Below, piece after piece: positions 1 through 8,508 of a stretch of DNA of 64,000 nucleotides (positions within the stretch are counted from its first letter, which is position 1; each line of letters begins with the position of its first letter). The DNA comes from Pedobacter yonginensis (lineage in GTDB: Bacteria; Bacteroidota; Bacteroidia; Sphingobacteriales; Sphingobacteriaceae), in NCBI RefSeq assembly GCF_003173595.1, contig NZ_QGNZ01000003.1, positions 620,001 to 684,000 on the forward strand. The letters run 5' to 3'. Position numbers and translations under genes: made by a program. Under the pieces are notes generated by a model. The model had not been told where the DNA came from and did no database searches. It saw nothing but the letters and a program-made list of their open reading frames with translations.

Positions 1-289
1 ATTGTTTAGCAGTAGCAAATAGAATTGCAGAACGACCTTTGCTAATTACGATTTTGAAAAAGGTGATGGTTAACTTACTTACCTTATCAGCAAAAATACC
101 ATTCAAAATACCCGTCTTTTTATCTAAAGGTACAATTGGGTTTTTCAATATCGCTTCTAGCTCAGGGGTTTCGTCAACCACTTTTTCAAACAAAACCATA
201 TCATTATAAGAAGATTCTAAAGCGTTGTTTTCAACGGATAAATCTATTAACGATTTGGCATATCTGCTTGCAACTTTAATTTCTGACAT
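1..289 (-). CDS. atpH: ATP synthase F1 subunit delta (partial, C-terminus off window)
   Basis: Only the first 96 codons are in the window; the reading frame runs off the left edge. The translated start (MSEIKVASRYAKSLIDL) is typical of the delta/OSCP subunit, whose N-terminal helical bundle binds the top of the F1 head and joins it to the peripheral stalk. It lies downstream of atpF in the usual order atpB-atpE-atpF-atpH, so atpA should follow off the left edge. A 79-nt gap containing an inverted repeat separates it from atpF. The family call rests on the N-terminal sequence plus context and is firm; the C-terminal part cannot be checked here. Confidence 0.93.
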   Translation of the reverse strand, partial: MSEIKVASRYAKSLIDLSVENNALESSYNDMVLFEKVVDETPELEAILKNPIVPLDKKTGILNGIFADKVSKLTITFFKIVISKGRSAILFATAKQ

Positions 290-310
290 AAATTTTAGTT
301 ATGCGATGTG

Positions 311-362
311 AGATTTGAGATATGAAACACCATACTGTGCTCAAGTCTATCATCTCAAATCT
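311..362. repeat. 11-bp inverted repeat between atpF and atpH
   Basis: AGATTTGAGAT at 311-321 and its exact complement ATCTCAAATCT at 352-362 are separated by 30 nt, in the 79-nt gap between atpF and atpH. The transcript could fold into a stem-loop inside the operon. No T-run follows, so it is not a standard terminator. A role in mRNA processing or in setting subunit ratios is only inference. Confidence 0.5.
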
Positions 363-368
363 AATGTC

Positions 369-863
369 TTAGTTTAATTCAACGTCTTTTAACAAATTAG
401 CTACCAAAGCCTCTTGTTTTGTTTTATCATCCAATTGGGTACGTAACACACGTTCAGCAATCTCTAATGATAGCGTAGAAACCTGATCTTTAACTTCAGC
501 TAAAGCTGCTTTCTTCTGGTTTTCAATTTCAATCTTAGCTTTTTCGATTAATTTAGAACCCTCTACCTGAGCTTGTTTTTTTGCTTCGTTTAAGATTCCG
601 TCTTTAAGGGTTTTAGCTTCTTTCAAAATCTCATCGCGTTCGGCACGTGCCTGTTGCATTAAGTCTTGATTTTGAGCAGTTAAACGAGCCATTTCTTGTT
701 TTGCCAATTCAGCTTTGTTTAAAGCCTCATCAATACTCTGCTCACGCTCATGTATAGCACCTAAAATAGGCTTCCACGCAAATTTCCTAAGTAATATTAA
801 TAAGCAGATGAACGATATTCCGGTCCAAAAAACTAATCCTATGCTTGGGGTTACTAATTCCAT
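369..863 (-). CDS. atpF: ATP synthase F0 subunit b
   Basis: This 164-residue protein is the peripheral-stalk b subunit that holds F1 against the a subunit. One hydrophobic segment lies at about residues 8-27, followed by a long, charged, Ala/Glu/Lys/Gln-rich helix at about 35-140 that would form the parallel coiled coil. The C-terminal end (about 135-164) is the part that contacts delta. The sequence GLVFWTGISF at the membrane anchor is typical of bacterial b subunits. It sits between atpE and atpH, all on the minus strand, and its length is normal for the family. Confidence 0.96.
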   Translation of the reverse strand: MELVTPSIGLVFWTGISFICLLILLRKFAWKPILGAIHEREQSIDEALNKAELAKQEMARLTAQNQDLMQQARAERDEILKEAKTLKDGILNEAKKQAQVEGSKLIEKAKIEIENQKKAALAEVKDQVSTLSLEIAERVLRTQLDDKTKQEALVANLLKDVELN

Positions 864-950
864 TTTATCTAATTTTTAAAATAATCTTTGTTATTAAGGC
901 TGGGTAAATAACCAATCGTTAAATACCCTGCCTAAATTTTTCAGTTTGAA

Positions 951-1178
<228 letters not shown>

Positions 1179-1207
1179 TTATATTAATTGTAAAAAATAG
1201 TTTTCTA

Positions 1208-2338
1208 TTAATGATGTTCTTCTACTGCCATACCTATAAAAAGCGCAGTAAGTAATGTAAAAATAAAGGCTTGTAAAAATGCCACCAACAACTCCAACAC
1301 ATCCATAAACAATACGAATGCTACTGAAACTGGAGCAATAGCTAGCGTTTCGAAAATAAATATTAAGGATATTAAACTTAATACGATAATGTGACCAGCA
1401 GTAATGTTCGCAAACAAACGAATCATTAAGGCAAATGGTTTAGAAATGATACCGATTAACTCAACAGGAATCATAATCGGATACAACCACCAAGGAACAT
1501 CTGGTCTAAAAATGTGTTTCCAATAATATTTGTTTCCATTGATATTAACGATAATCATCGTGCCCAAAGCCATCACAAATGTTAAAGCAATATTACCCGT
1601 AACATTTGCCCCACCTGGGAAAATTGGGAAAAGACCCAATAAGTTATTAAACCATATAAAGAAAAACACCGTTAACAAATACGGCATAAACTTCGCGTAT
1701 TTATGACCGATGTTAGGCTTTGCAATATCGTCTCTAACGAAAACGATAATTGGCTCTAAGAAAGACTGTAACCCTTTAGGAGCTCTTCCAACACGCTTTC
1801 TGTATGATGCTGCAACAGAAGTAAACACAACAACGATTAAGAAAATTGCTACAAACATTGCAGCAACGTTTTTTGTGATTGAAAAATCCAACACGGCTTT
1901 ACTAGCGGCTTCATCTACTTGCCCATCAGCACCAACTACTTTGATGTGATCTTCAACCAAACGGTAAGTGTTATATGTGCCCTTATAATCTTCTTCTCCA
2001 TGATGGAAGTGACCAGATGAGAAAAACTCCAATCCATTTGAGGTATAAAGAATTACTGGAAGCGGCATGGAAACATGTCCCCAGAAATGCCACATGTGCG
2101 AATCCGCAATGTGCTCCATAATTACCTTAGTTGGCTCGAATTTTTCTTTACCATGCTCTTCAGTACCATGTTCGCCAGAAACTGCTTCAGCAGTTTTAGC
2201 TACGGCACTATCAACAGGAACTACAGCACTATCAACTTGAGCGAAAGCATCAATTTTAACAGATAAAAACGCTATTAAAAGCGTAAAAACAACAATTAGC
2301 CTTTTAACTTTCGACACAAAAACTTGGTTACAATCCAT
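1208..2338 (-). CDS. atpB: ATP synthase F0 subunit a
   Basis: This is the membrane stator subunit that forms the two half-channels beside the c ring. At 376 residues it is longer than the roughly 270 of E. coli because of an N-terminal extension: a signal-peptide-like hydrophobic stretch (about 13-34, ending in AFAQ), then a His/Glu/Asp-rich region to about residue 155. The core of five or so membrane helices follows. The essential arginine is Arg307, in MIRLFANITAGH. Extended N-termini are, as I recall, common in Bacteroidota a subunits. It starts only 14 nt after the preceding membrane-protein gene, so the two are probably co-transcribed. Confidence 0.95.
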   Translation of the reverse strand: MDCNQVFVSKVKRLIVVFTLLIAFLSVKIDAFAQVDSAVVPVDSAVAKTAEAVSGEHGTEEHGKEKFEPTKVIMEHIADSHMWHFWGHVSMPLPVILYTSNGLEFFSSGHFHHGEEDYKGTYNTYRLVEDHIKVVGADGQVDEAASKAVLDFSITKNVAAMFVAIFLIVVVFTSVAASYRKRVGRAPKGLQSFLEPIIVFVRDDIAKPNIGHKYAKFMPYLLTVFFFIWFNNLLGLFPIFPGGANVTGNIALTFVMALGTMIIVNINGNKYYWKHIFRPDVPWWLYPIMIPVELIGIISKPFALMIRLFANITAGHIIVLSLISLIFIFETLAIAPVSVAFVLFMDVLELLVAFLQAFIFTLLTALFIGMAVEEHH

Positions 2339-2352
2339 TTATTGGCAGATTT

Positions 2353-2742
2353 TTACTTTAAATTTTGGTGGCGCAAGTTACGTAACAAACAGTAAACTTC
2401 AAAGACTGAAAACAATAAATATAAAGAAAAAAAATTTAGCAGAAATATTAGCCCAATTCCCTTCACTTTAATACTGTAAATCAGCACAAAAGCCATACAA
2501 AATAACATCTTCACCGCAATAGATCCCATAATGGCCATAATACCTGCTTCTGGGTTCCGTTTTATACCAATATCAACAAGTAAATAAGCAATGTAAGTGA
2601 TGCCAGCCAAGAAGCCAAACATCAGCCAAAAATTAGGCACAAACAATTGCGAACCAGAAAATATCAGGGGTAAAACAGCAACAATGCCAACTAGGGCACC
2701 AATAAAAATGAGGTATAGACTCGTAAATTTGGCCAGATTCAA
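2353..2742 (-). CDS. small membrane protein in the ATP synthase operon (AtpI-like position)
   Basis: This is a 129-residue protein of almost pure membrane character, with about four hydrophobic segments (roughly 8-28, 38-57, 70-90 and 96-118) and a short basic C-terminus (LRNLRHQNLK). I do not recognise a firm family motif. Its place between atpZ and atpB matches where AtpI/Atp1-type accessory proteins sit in many F-ATPase operons; in other bacteria these help assemble the c ring or bind magnesium. The assignment rests on topology and context only. It lies 14 nt upstream of atpB on the same strand. Confidence 0.7.
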   Translation of the reverse strand: MNLAKFTSLYLIFIGALVGIVAVLPLIFSGSQLFVPNFWLMFGFLAGITYIAYLLVDIGIKRNPEAGIMAIMGSIAVKMLFCMAFVLIYSIKVKGIGLIFLLNFFSLYLLFSVFEVYCLLRNLRHQNLK

Positions 2743-2879
2743 TGGAATAATTTCTTTGCAAATAAAAACTTCTGCAAAGATAGGATTTTAGGGCGATAAG
2801 CCCCGTGCTAATCTGAAATTGTTTGATTGATAGATTGTTGGCAATTAACGATTACAGTTCGTAACTGAAAAAGTAAAAA

Positions 2880-3101
2880 TTACCTTGTCGCCTGGCGAAT
2901 GGCTTGGTACAGAGCAATCCCAACACCAACCAATGCAAAAAGTGCTGTAATTAAATTAGTTTTACTATTTCTATGCTGATCTATTTTATAGCCTATCAAG
3001 GTTAACAATCCAATAGTGGCAATCATTTGAAAGCCAATAGCCGAATATTTAGCCGCTGCATTTATCTTTCTTCCGGAATTTTCTTCTTTCTTATTTTCCA
3101 T
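2880..3101 (-). CDS. atpZ: AtpZ/AtpI family F0F1-ATPase accessory protein
   Basis: The 73-residue protein has a charged N-terminus (MENKKEENSGRK) followed by two hydrophobic segments (about 20-40 and 49-69) separated by a short basic turn containing GYKIDQH. This is the size and layout of the AtpZ-type small accessory subunits that head ATP synthase operons, and it heads this one. Related proteins are reported to act with AtpI in c-ring assembly and ion supply. It is the most upstream gene of the minus-strand operon and is divergent from the PorW gene, with a 111-bp intergenic region holding promoters for both directions. Confidence 0.75.
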   Translation of the reverse strand: MENKKEENSGRKINAAAKYSAIGFQMIATIGLLTLIGYKIDQHRNSKTNLITALFALVGVGIALYQAIRQATR

Positions 3102-3158
3102 TTTTTAATGCAATAATTAAATTAACTTTGGATAATTAAAATTTGTTGCTCAATAAAA

Positions 3159-3166
3159 TAATTTTG
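3159..3166 (+). promoter_or_regulatory. putative -7 box upstream of porW/sprE
   Basis: TAATTTTG fits the Bacteroidota -7 consensus TAnnTTTG and lies 46 nt before the TTG start of the PorW gene. TTTG occurs at 3142-3145, but the spacing of 13 nt is shorter than the usual 17-23, so the -33 element is unclear. Confidence 0.4.
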
Positions 3167-3212
3167 CCTAATTTTTGTTTAATGTGTATCCACTTAAAGA
3201 GATTTATTATAC

Positions 3213-6005
3213 TTGAAAAAACGCACCAACAAACCCTTAAATCCCTTCCTCTTTTTCCTATGCCTGCTCTTCGCCTTCGGGTGTATAACACCTAAAGATA
3301 CAGCAGTGAGTCGCAGGATGCAAAACCTGACGGCAAGATATAACTATATCTACAACTCAAACGTTTTACTCACCGAATACAATGAAAGTTTAATTCAAAG
3401 TTATTCTGATAACTACGAAAAAATATTACCCGTTTATTTCGATCCTGAACCTGAGGTTAATTTGGTTTTAAAGCCAGATGTAGCCAATAAACAATTGGAC
3501 GAGGTAATTTTTAAAGGTCAAACCATCATTAACGATAAAAGTTTTAGCAATTATATTGATGATGCCTATATGCTTTTGGGAAAGGCCAATTATTTAAAAG
3601 GCAATTATTTTATTGCTTCAGAATACTTTGATTATACCGCGAAAACTTATGGCAAGGATTTAAAAACCTTCATAATGGCGCTTAATTGGAAAGCGAGAAG
3701 CCAAATGGAGCTGAACAACATGGACTATGCCAATAAGATTTTAGATACCATGCTACGTGCTGAAGATGAACTAAAGAAAGATTTGGCAGAACCCTTAGCC
3801 ACAACCGCCCAAATGCGGATTTACCAGAAGCGCTATAAAGAAGCTATTTTACTCTTAGAAACTGCAATACGAATTGCCGATGAAAAGCAGCTTAGAATTC
3901 GTTGGCAGTACATTCTTGCTCAATTGCAAGAAAAGGAAAACGATTTTCAAAATGCATTTATTAATTATAATAAAGTAGAAAACAGTAATGCATCCTTCGA
4001 AATGTACTTTCATGCAAATTTGCAACGAATTAAGTTGAAGGCGCTAATTAGTGGTTATAAGGTAGATGAAGAGAAAGCTCTGCTCTCCCTATTAAAAGAT
4101 GATAAAAATTTTGATTACACCGATCAAATTTACTACCAAGTGGGCGAACTGTTTTCAAAGGAAGGTAACTTAATCAAAGCTGAAGAAAATTACCTTAAAT
4201 CAGTTCGAAAAAGCACCAAAAACCAAAATCAAAAGGCATTAGCCTATTTAAAAATTGCGGATTTGAATTTCAAATCTTTTAAAAATTACATCAAGGCCAA
4301 GCTGTATTATGATAGCACGGTGCTGAGTTTGCCTAAGAATTTTCCAGACTATGATAACATTGTTAAAAAGGCGAATAATCTTCAGTTCCTAACCGATCGC
4401 TATACCATCATTTCAAAAGAAGATACGCTTCAGGCTATCGCTAGGTTACCAGAAAGCCAACGTGAAAACAGGGTTAGGGCCTTCTTAACACCAAAAGTAA
4501 GCCCATTAAGCACAACAGCCACTACTAATCAGTTCCTGAACGACCCTAATGCACCAAACCAATCGTTAAATTCGGCGGCGGGCTCGGGCAACACTTTTTA
4601 TTTCAACAACAATGCAGCAATCAGTAACGGTTTTGCCGATTTTAAAAAACGTTGGGGAAACAGGCAATTGGAGGATAACTGGCGTTTAAGTGTACGCTCT
4701 TCTGCTCAAGAGAACAATCAAATTTTGGCTGGCGGAAATGTTGCCAATGGAATTAGCCCTGCAAATGATCCAAATGGGCCATTGTCAAACATTCAAACCG
4801 CTTTAGAAAAACAATATTTAACCAGTTTGCCAACTACTGCTGATTTGATTTCAAAATCGAACCAAAAAATTATTGATGCTTATTTCGACATTGCGAGCTT
4901 CTACCAGCAGGAGTTAAACGACAAAAGCGAAGCGACAAAGGTTTATCTAGAATTGCTCAAACGCTTTCCAGACAACAATCATTTGGTTGCGGTTTATTAT
5001 AGTTTGCACTTAAATTATAAAGGTATTGATGAAGGAAAATCTAACGAATACAGACAGCTGGTTTTAACCAAATTTCCAAATTCGAACTTCGCCAAAACCA
5101 TTTTAGATCCTTCTTTTTCTGAGAAGCAGAAACAATTGGAAAATGTAGCAATCAACAACTACAACATGGCCTTTAATACTTATTTAAAGAAAGATTATAG
5201 GGATTTAGTGAATCAGGCAAATGAAAACATTAAAGCTTTTCCAAATAATGAATTGGCACCACAATATGCTTATTTAAAAGCGATTGCTGTGGGTAGAACT
5301 TCCAAGTTAGATGCCTTATTAGCTGAATTTAACGCCATTACTTCGCTTTACCCTGACGATAAAATTATTACGCCTTTAGTTAAAGATCACTTAAAATATA
5401 TTGATGCAAATTTGGCAGAGTTTAAACAACGCCCTGTGGCTTTAATTGACTTTGATGCAAATGAACCTCGCTTTGTAAATCAGGTGAAAACGGAAATAGC
5501 TGCACCTAAACCCATCGAAAAAAGTGTAAATGCTGCCGATGAACCCAAAATTGCAGTAACAAAACCTGTTGAAAATGCCGTTGAAAAACCTGTGGAGCAA
5601 CCAACAGAAAAACCTGTTGTTAATCCAACTAAACCTGCGAGCATCTTTAGTACAGCAACATCAGATACTTACTATTACGTGATCGATGTGGCAGATGCAA
5701 CAATTACTTTAAGCTCATCGCGCTTCGGGCTTGGACAATTTAACCGTGGAAATTACCCCGATAATGATTTGGTTCATAAATTGATAGAGCTGGATAACGA
5801 TCAGTTGATTTATGTAACCAGTTTTATTGATTTGGAAGATGCCAAAATTTACCAAGAGAGTATTAAAGGGCAATTGAAAAATATCATGAAAGTTCCAGAA
5901 AACCTATATAAAGGATTCATTATCAGCAAGGAAAATTTTGATAAATTGAAAGATAGACAACGAATTAACGAATATCTGGAGTTTTACAAAAATAATTATC
6001 AATAA
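3213..6005 (+). CDS. porW: type IX secretion lipoprotein PorW/SprE (TPR protein)
   Basis: This is a 930-residue periplasm-facing lipoprotein of the type IX secretion and gliding system. The start is a TTG that gives a good lipoprotein signal: basic MKKRTNK, a hydrophobic run, then a lipobox ending at the Cys of FAFGC (residue 24). The N-terminal MQNLTARYNYIYN region is characteristic of PorW/SprE. Helical TPR-like repeats fill about residues 90-400 and 550-730, a Lys/Pro/Glu-rich linker lies at about 785-815, and a compact C-terminal domain follows. In P. gingivalis, PorW is reported to bridge the PorKN (GldKN) ring and the Sov translocon. Here it lies 4.4 kb from gldN. Later Met codons would remove the signal, which supports the TTG start. 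Confidence 0.85.
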   Translation: MKKRTNKPLNPFLFFLCLLFAFGCITPKDTAVSRRMQNLTARYNYIYNSNVLLTEYNESLIQSYSDNYEKILPVYFDPEPEVNLVLKPDVANKQLDEVIFKGQTIINDKSFSNYIDDAYMLLGKANYLKGNYFIASEYFDYTAKTYGKDLKTFIMALNWKARSQMELNNMDYANKILDTMLRAEDELKKDLAEPLATTAQMRIYQKRYKEAILLLETAIRIADEKQLRIRWQYILAQLQEKENDFQNAFINYNKVENSNASFEMYFHANLQRIKLKALISGYKVDEEKALLSLLKDDKNFDYTDQIYYQVGELFSKEGNLIKAEENYLKSVRKSTKNQNQKALAYLKIADLNFKSFKNYIKAKLYYDSTVLSLPKNFPDYDNIVKKANNLQFLTDRYTIISKEDTLQAIARLPESQRENRVRAFLTPKVSPLSTTATTNQFLNDPNAPNQSLNSAAGSGNTFYFNNNAAISNGFADFKKRWGNRQLEDNWRLSVRSSAQENNQILAGGNVANGISPANDPNGPLSNIQTALEKQYLTSLPTTADLISKSNQKIIDAYFDIASFYQQELNDKSEATKVYLELLKRFPDNNHLVAVYYSLHLNYKGIDEGKSNEYRQLVLTKFPNSNFAKTILDPSFSEKQKQLENVAINNYNMAFNTYLKKDYRDLVNQANENIKAFPNNELAPQYAYLKAIAVGRTSKLDALLAEFNAITSLYPDDKIITPLVKDHLKYIDANLAEFKQRPVALIDFDANEPRFVNQVKTEIAAPKPIEKSVNAADEPKIAVTKPVENAVEKPVEQPTEKPVVNPTKPASIFSTATSDTYYYVIDVADATITLSSSRFGLGQFNRGNYPDNDLVHKLIELDNDQLIYVTSFIDLEDAKIYQESIKGQLKNIMKVPENLYKGFIISKENFDKLKDRQRINEYLEFYKNNYQ

Positions 6006-6113
6006 GGTTGCCGATATTTGCAACACAAATAAACTAAGGATGCTAGCATTTACACATCCCAAAATTTAAAAATGTGTATTAATTGTATCATCCCTAGTAA
6101 AAAATAACATACA

Positions 6114-8333
6114 ATGAACAAAGACCTTTCAAAAGAAGAAACAAAAAGATACAGTCTGCGCATTTGGAAAGTATTAATTGGTGGAATCGCAATTTTTGCA
6201 ATATTCATTTCTATGATTGGATTTGGCCTTTTCGGTGCGCTTCCCTCATTTCGGGATATTGAACACCCAAAAAGCAATCAGGCATCTGAAATTATTGCAG
6301 AAAATGGACGAACGCTCGGAACATATTTTGTTCAAAACCGTTCGAATGTTACCTATAAAGAAATTTCGCCCAACGTAATTAACGGATTAATTGCTACCGA
6401 AGACATCCGTTTTAAAGAACACTCAGGAATAGATTTTCAACGTACCTTCACCATCATATTTTATAACCTGATTGGAAAAAAGCAAGGTGGAAGTACCATT
6501 ACCCAACAGCTGGCGTTAAACCTTTTTTCGGAAGAAGGAAGACAAAGAAATTTCTTTAAACGAGTAATGCAAAAATTTAAAGAGTGGATTGTTGCTGTTA
6601 AATTAGAGCGGAACTATACAAAAGAAGAGATTATTACGATGTACCTGAATACGGTAGATTTTGGTAACCAAGCCTATGGTATTAAATCTGCCGCTAGAGT
6701 ATATTTCAATACCACACCAGATAAGCTATCTGTTACAGAAGCGGCCACTTTGGTGGGTATGCAGAAAGGAATAACCATGTACTCGCCTACGCGAAACCCA
6801 GAGCGCTCAAAAGCTCGAAGAAACACCGTAATGGCCATGATGGTAAAATCTGAATACCTAACCCAACAAGAATTTGATGAGCAAAAAGAAAAACCTTTGG
6901 GCTTGCATTTTAATGCGGCAACGGTTAACGATGGTATTGCACCATATTTCCGTTCGGTTTTAAAAAGCGATATCAAAACAATCTTTCAAGAGCAGGGCAT
7001 TACAAAATCTGATGGCACACCATATGATTTAGATCGTGACGGGTTGAAAATATACACCACACTAAATTATGATATGCAAGTGTATGCAGAAGAAGCTCAA
7101 AAAGAATACATGAAGATTTTGCAACAACAATTTATAAACAGTTGGAAAGGCAGAAACCCATTTAGAGATAAGGCTTTGCAAATTGAGCAGGGCGTAAAAC
7201 GATCAGACCGATATAAATCTTTAAAGTTAGAAGGAAAATCGGACGAAGAAATTAAACAGGATTTTAATACCCCTACTGAACTGACCATTTTTACTTGGAA
7301 AGGAAATGTGGATACAACCATGAAACCCATTGATTCCGTGCGTTATTATAAAATGCTTTTGCGTAATGCCATGATGACTATGGACCCTACAAACGGTCAT
7401 GTAAAGGCATGGGTTGGCGGAATTAATTTCGAACATTTTAAATACGACCAAGTAAAAATGGGAACCAGACAAGTGGGTTCTACAGCTAAGCCCTTTACCT
7501 ATGCGGTTGCCATCGAGAATGGATATTCGCCTTGTTATACCGTTCCGAATGTTCCTGTTACGATTGATGGCTATGGGGAACCATGGACACCAAAATCTAC
7601 CGGAACACTACCTGGAATTTTAACGTTGCAGAAAGCCCTGGCTTATTCTCAAAACTACATCACAGCATATTTAATGAAACAGGTTGGCCCAGTGGCGGTA
7701 GCAAATTTAGCCACCAAAATGGGAATCCCGAACGTTCCAGCCTATCCATCCATTGCATTAGGAACTTTTGATTCATCGATTTATAATATGGTGGGTGCTT
7801 ATGGCGCTTTTGCAAATAAGGGCTTTTATACCCAGCCTATCTATTTGTTAAGAGTTGAAGACAAGAATGGTGTCGTACTCTATTCACAAAAAGCAATACC
7901 GAAACCCGTGATGAGTGAGGAAGTGGCTTACGTAATGACGAGGATGCTGAAAGGTGTAATTACCAATGGAACAGGATCAAGACTAAATTATAAATATAAA
8001 GTGAATGCGCCCATTGGCGGCAAAACCGGAACTACCCAAAACAATTCTGATGGATGGTTTATGGCCATAACCCCTCAGCTGGTTACTGGCGTCTGGACAG
8101 GTTGCGAGGATAGGGCCTTTCACTTCATAAGCACAGGGCAAGGTGAAGGTGCGAATACTGCGCTCCCGATTTTTGCAGGGTTTATTAAGCGTGTATATGG
8201 TAATCCCGCACTTAAAATCAGTCACGCAGATTTCGAAGCGCCCAAATCCGGTGTTTCTATTGTATTTGATTGCAATCAATATCAAAAACAAGAAGAGGGA
8301 ACCACCGAACTTGATGAAAAACTGGGCTTTTAA
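6114..8333 (+). CDS. class A penicillin-binding protein (glycosyltransferase/transpeptidase)
   Basis: This 739-residue bifunctional enzyme polymerises and cross-links peptidoglycan outside the inner membrane. It has one membrane anchor at about residues 19-42. The GT51 glycosyltransferase domain shows the catalytic Glu96 in EDIRFKEHSG, then GGSTITQQLALN and the second acidic motif around EEIITMYLNTVDFG. The transpeptidase domain shows SxxK with Ser456 in STAKPF, an SxN motif in YSQNYI, and KTG with Lys637 in GGKTGTTQ. All catalytic motifs are intact. The length fits PBP1A-type proteins. It stands alone on the plus strand between porW and uvrC. Confidence 0.93.
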   Translation: MNKDLSKEETKRYSLRIWKVLIGGIAIFAIFISMIGFGLFGALPSFRDIEHPKSNQASEIIAENGRTLGTYFVQNRSNVTYKEISPNVINGLIATEDIRFKEHSGIDFQRTFTIIFYNLIGKKQGGSTITQQLALNLFSEEGRQRNFFKRVMQKFKEWIVAVKLERNYTKEEIITMYLNTVDFGNQAYGIKSAARVYFNTTPDKLSVTEAATLVGMQKGITMYSPTRNPERSKARRNTVMAMMVKSEYLTQQEFDEQKEKPLGLHFNAATVNDGIAPYFRSVLKSDIKTIFQEQGITKSDGTPYDLDRDGLKIYTTLNYDMQVYAEEAQKEYMKILQQQFINSWKGRNPFRDKALQIEQGVKRSDRYKSLKLEGKSDEEIKQDFNTPTELTIFTWKGNVDTTMKPIDSVRYYKMLLRNAMMTMDPTNGHVKAWVGGINFEHFKYDQVKMGTRQVGSTAKPFTYAVAIENGYSPCYTVPNVPVTIDGYGEPWTPKSTGTLPGILTLQKALAYSQNYITAYLMKQVGPVAVANLATKMGIPNVPAYPSIALGTFDSSIYNMVGAYGAFANKGFYTQPIYLLRVEDKNGVVLYSQKAIPKPVMSEEVAYVMTRMLKGVITNGTGSRLNYKYKVNAPIGGKTGTTQNNSDGWFMAITPQLVTGVWTGCEDRAFHFISTGQGEGANTALPIFAGFIKRVYGNPALKISHADFEAPKSGVSIVFDCNQYQKQEEGTTELDEKLGF

Positions 8334-8346
8334 GCTGTTAGCTTTC

Positions 8347-8444
8347 GCGTGAAGGATAGTAGTGAAAAGCCCGGAATGCCGATTTTTCATCGGCATGAGG
8401 ACTTGTAACGGATAGCCTGACCCTTGCGCAGCTTGGGGCACGCC
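8347..8444. repeat. palindromic intergenic repeat, copy 1
   Basis: A roughly 98-bp element fills the gap between the PBP gene and uvrC. It has a central 8-bp hairpin, ATGCCGAT/ATCGGCAT (8376-8383, 8389-8396), and ends in CCCTTGCGCAGCTTGGGG plus an ACGCC tail. The end block recurs almost exactly near 25300-25333, where the same layout (GCGT start, central hairpin, the same tail) is seen with a different hairpin stem. Confidence 0.65.
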
Positions 8445-8493
8445 AAAGCAAAGAATAAAGCGCTTTCAATTCGGAATATTCACTTCCTAACCC

Positions 8494-8501
8494 TATTTTT
8501 G
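8494..8501 (+). promoter_or_regulatory. putative -7 box of uvrC
   Basis: TATTTTTG matches the Bacteroidota -7 consensus TAnnTTTG and ends 7 nt before the uvrC ATG. Initiation a few nucleotides downstream of the box would give a transcript with almost no leader. Confidence 0.45.
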
Positions 8502-8508
8502 TACTCAA

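Noticed and set aside
7983..8441. Long minus-strand frame over the end of the penicillin-binding protein gene
   Set aside because: It is a shadow of the plus-strand gene and the intergenic hairpin element, with no domain of its own.
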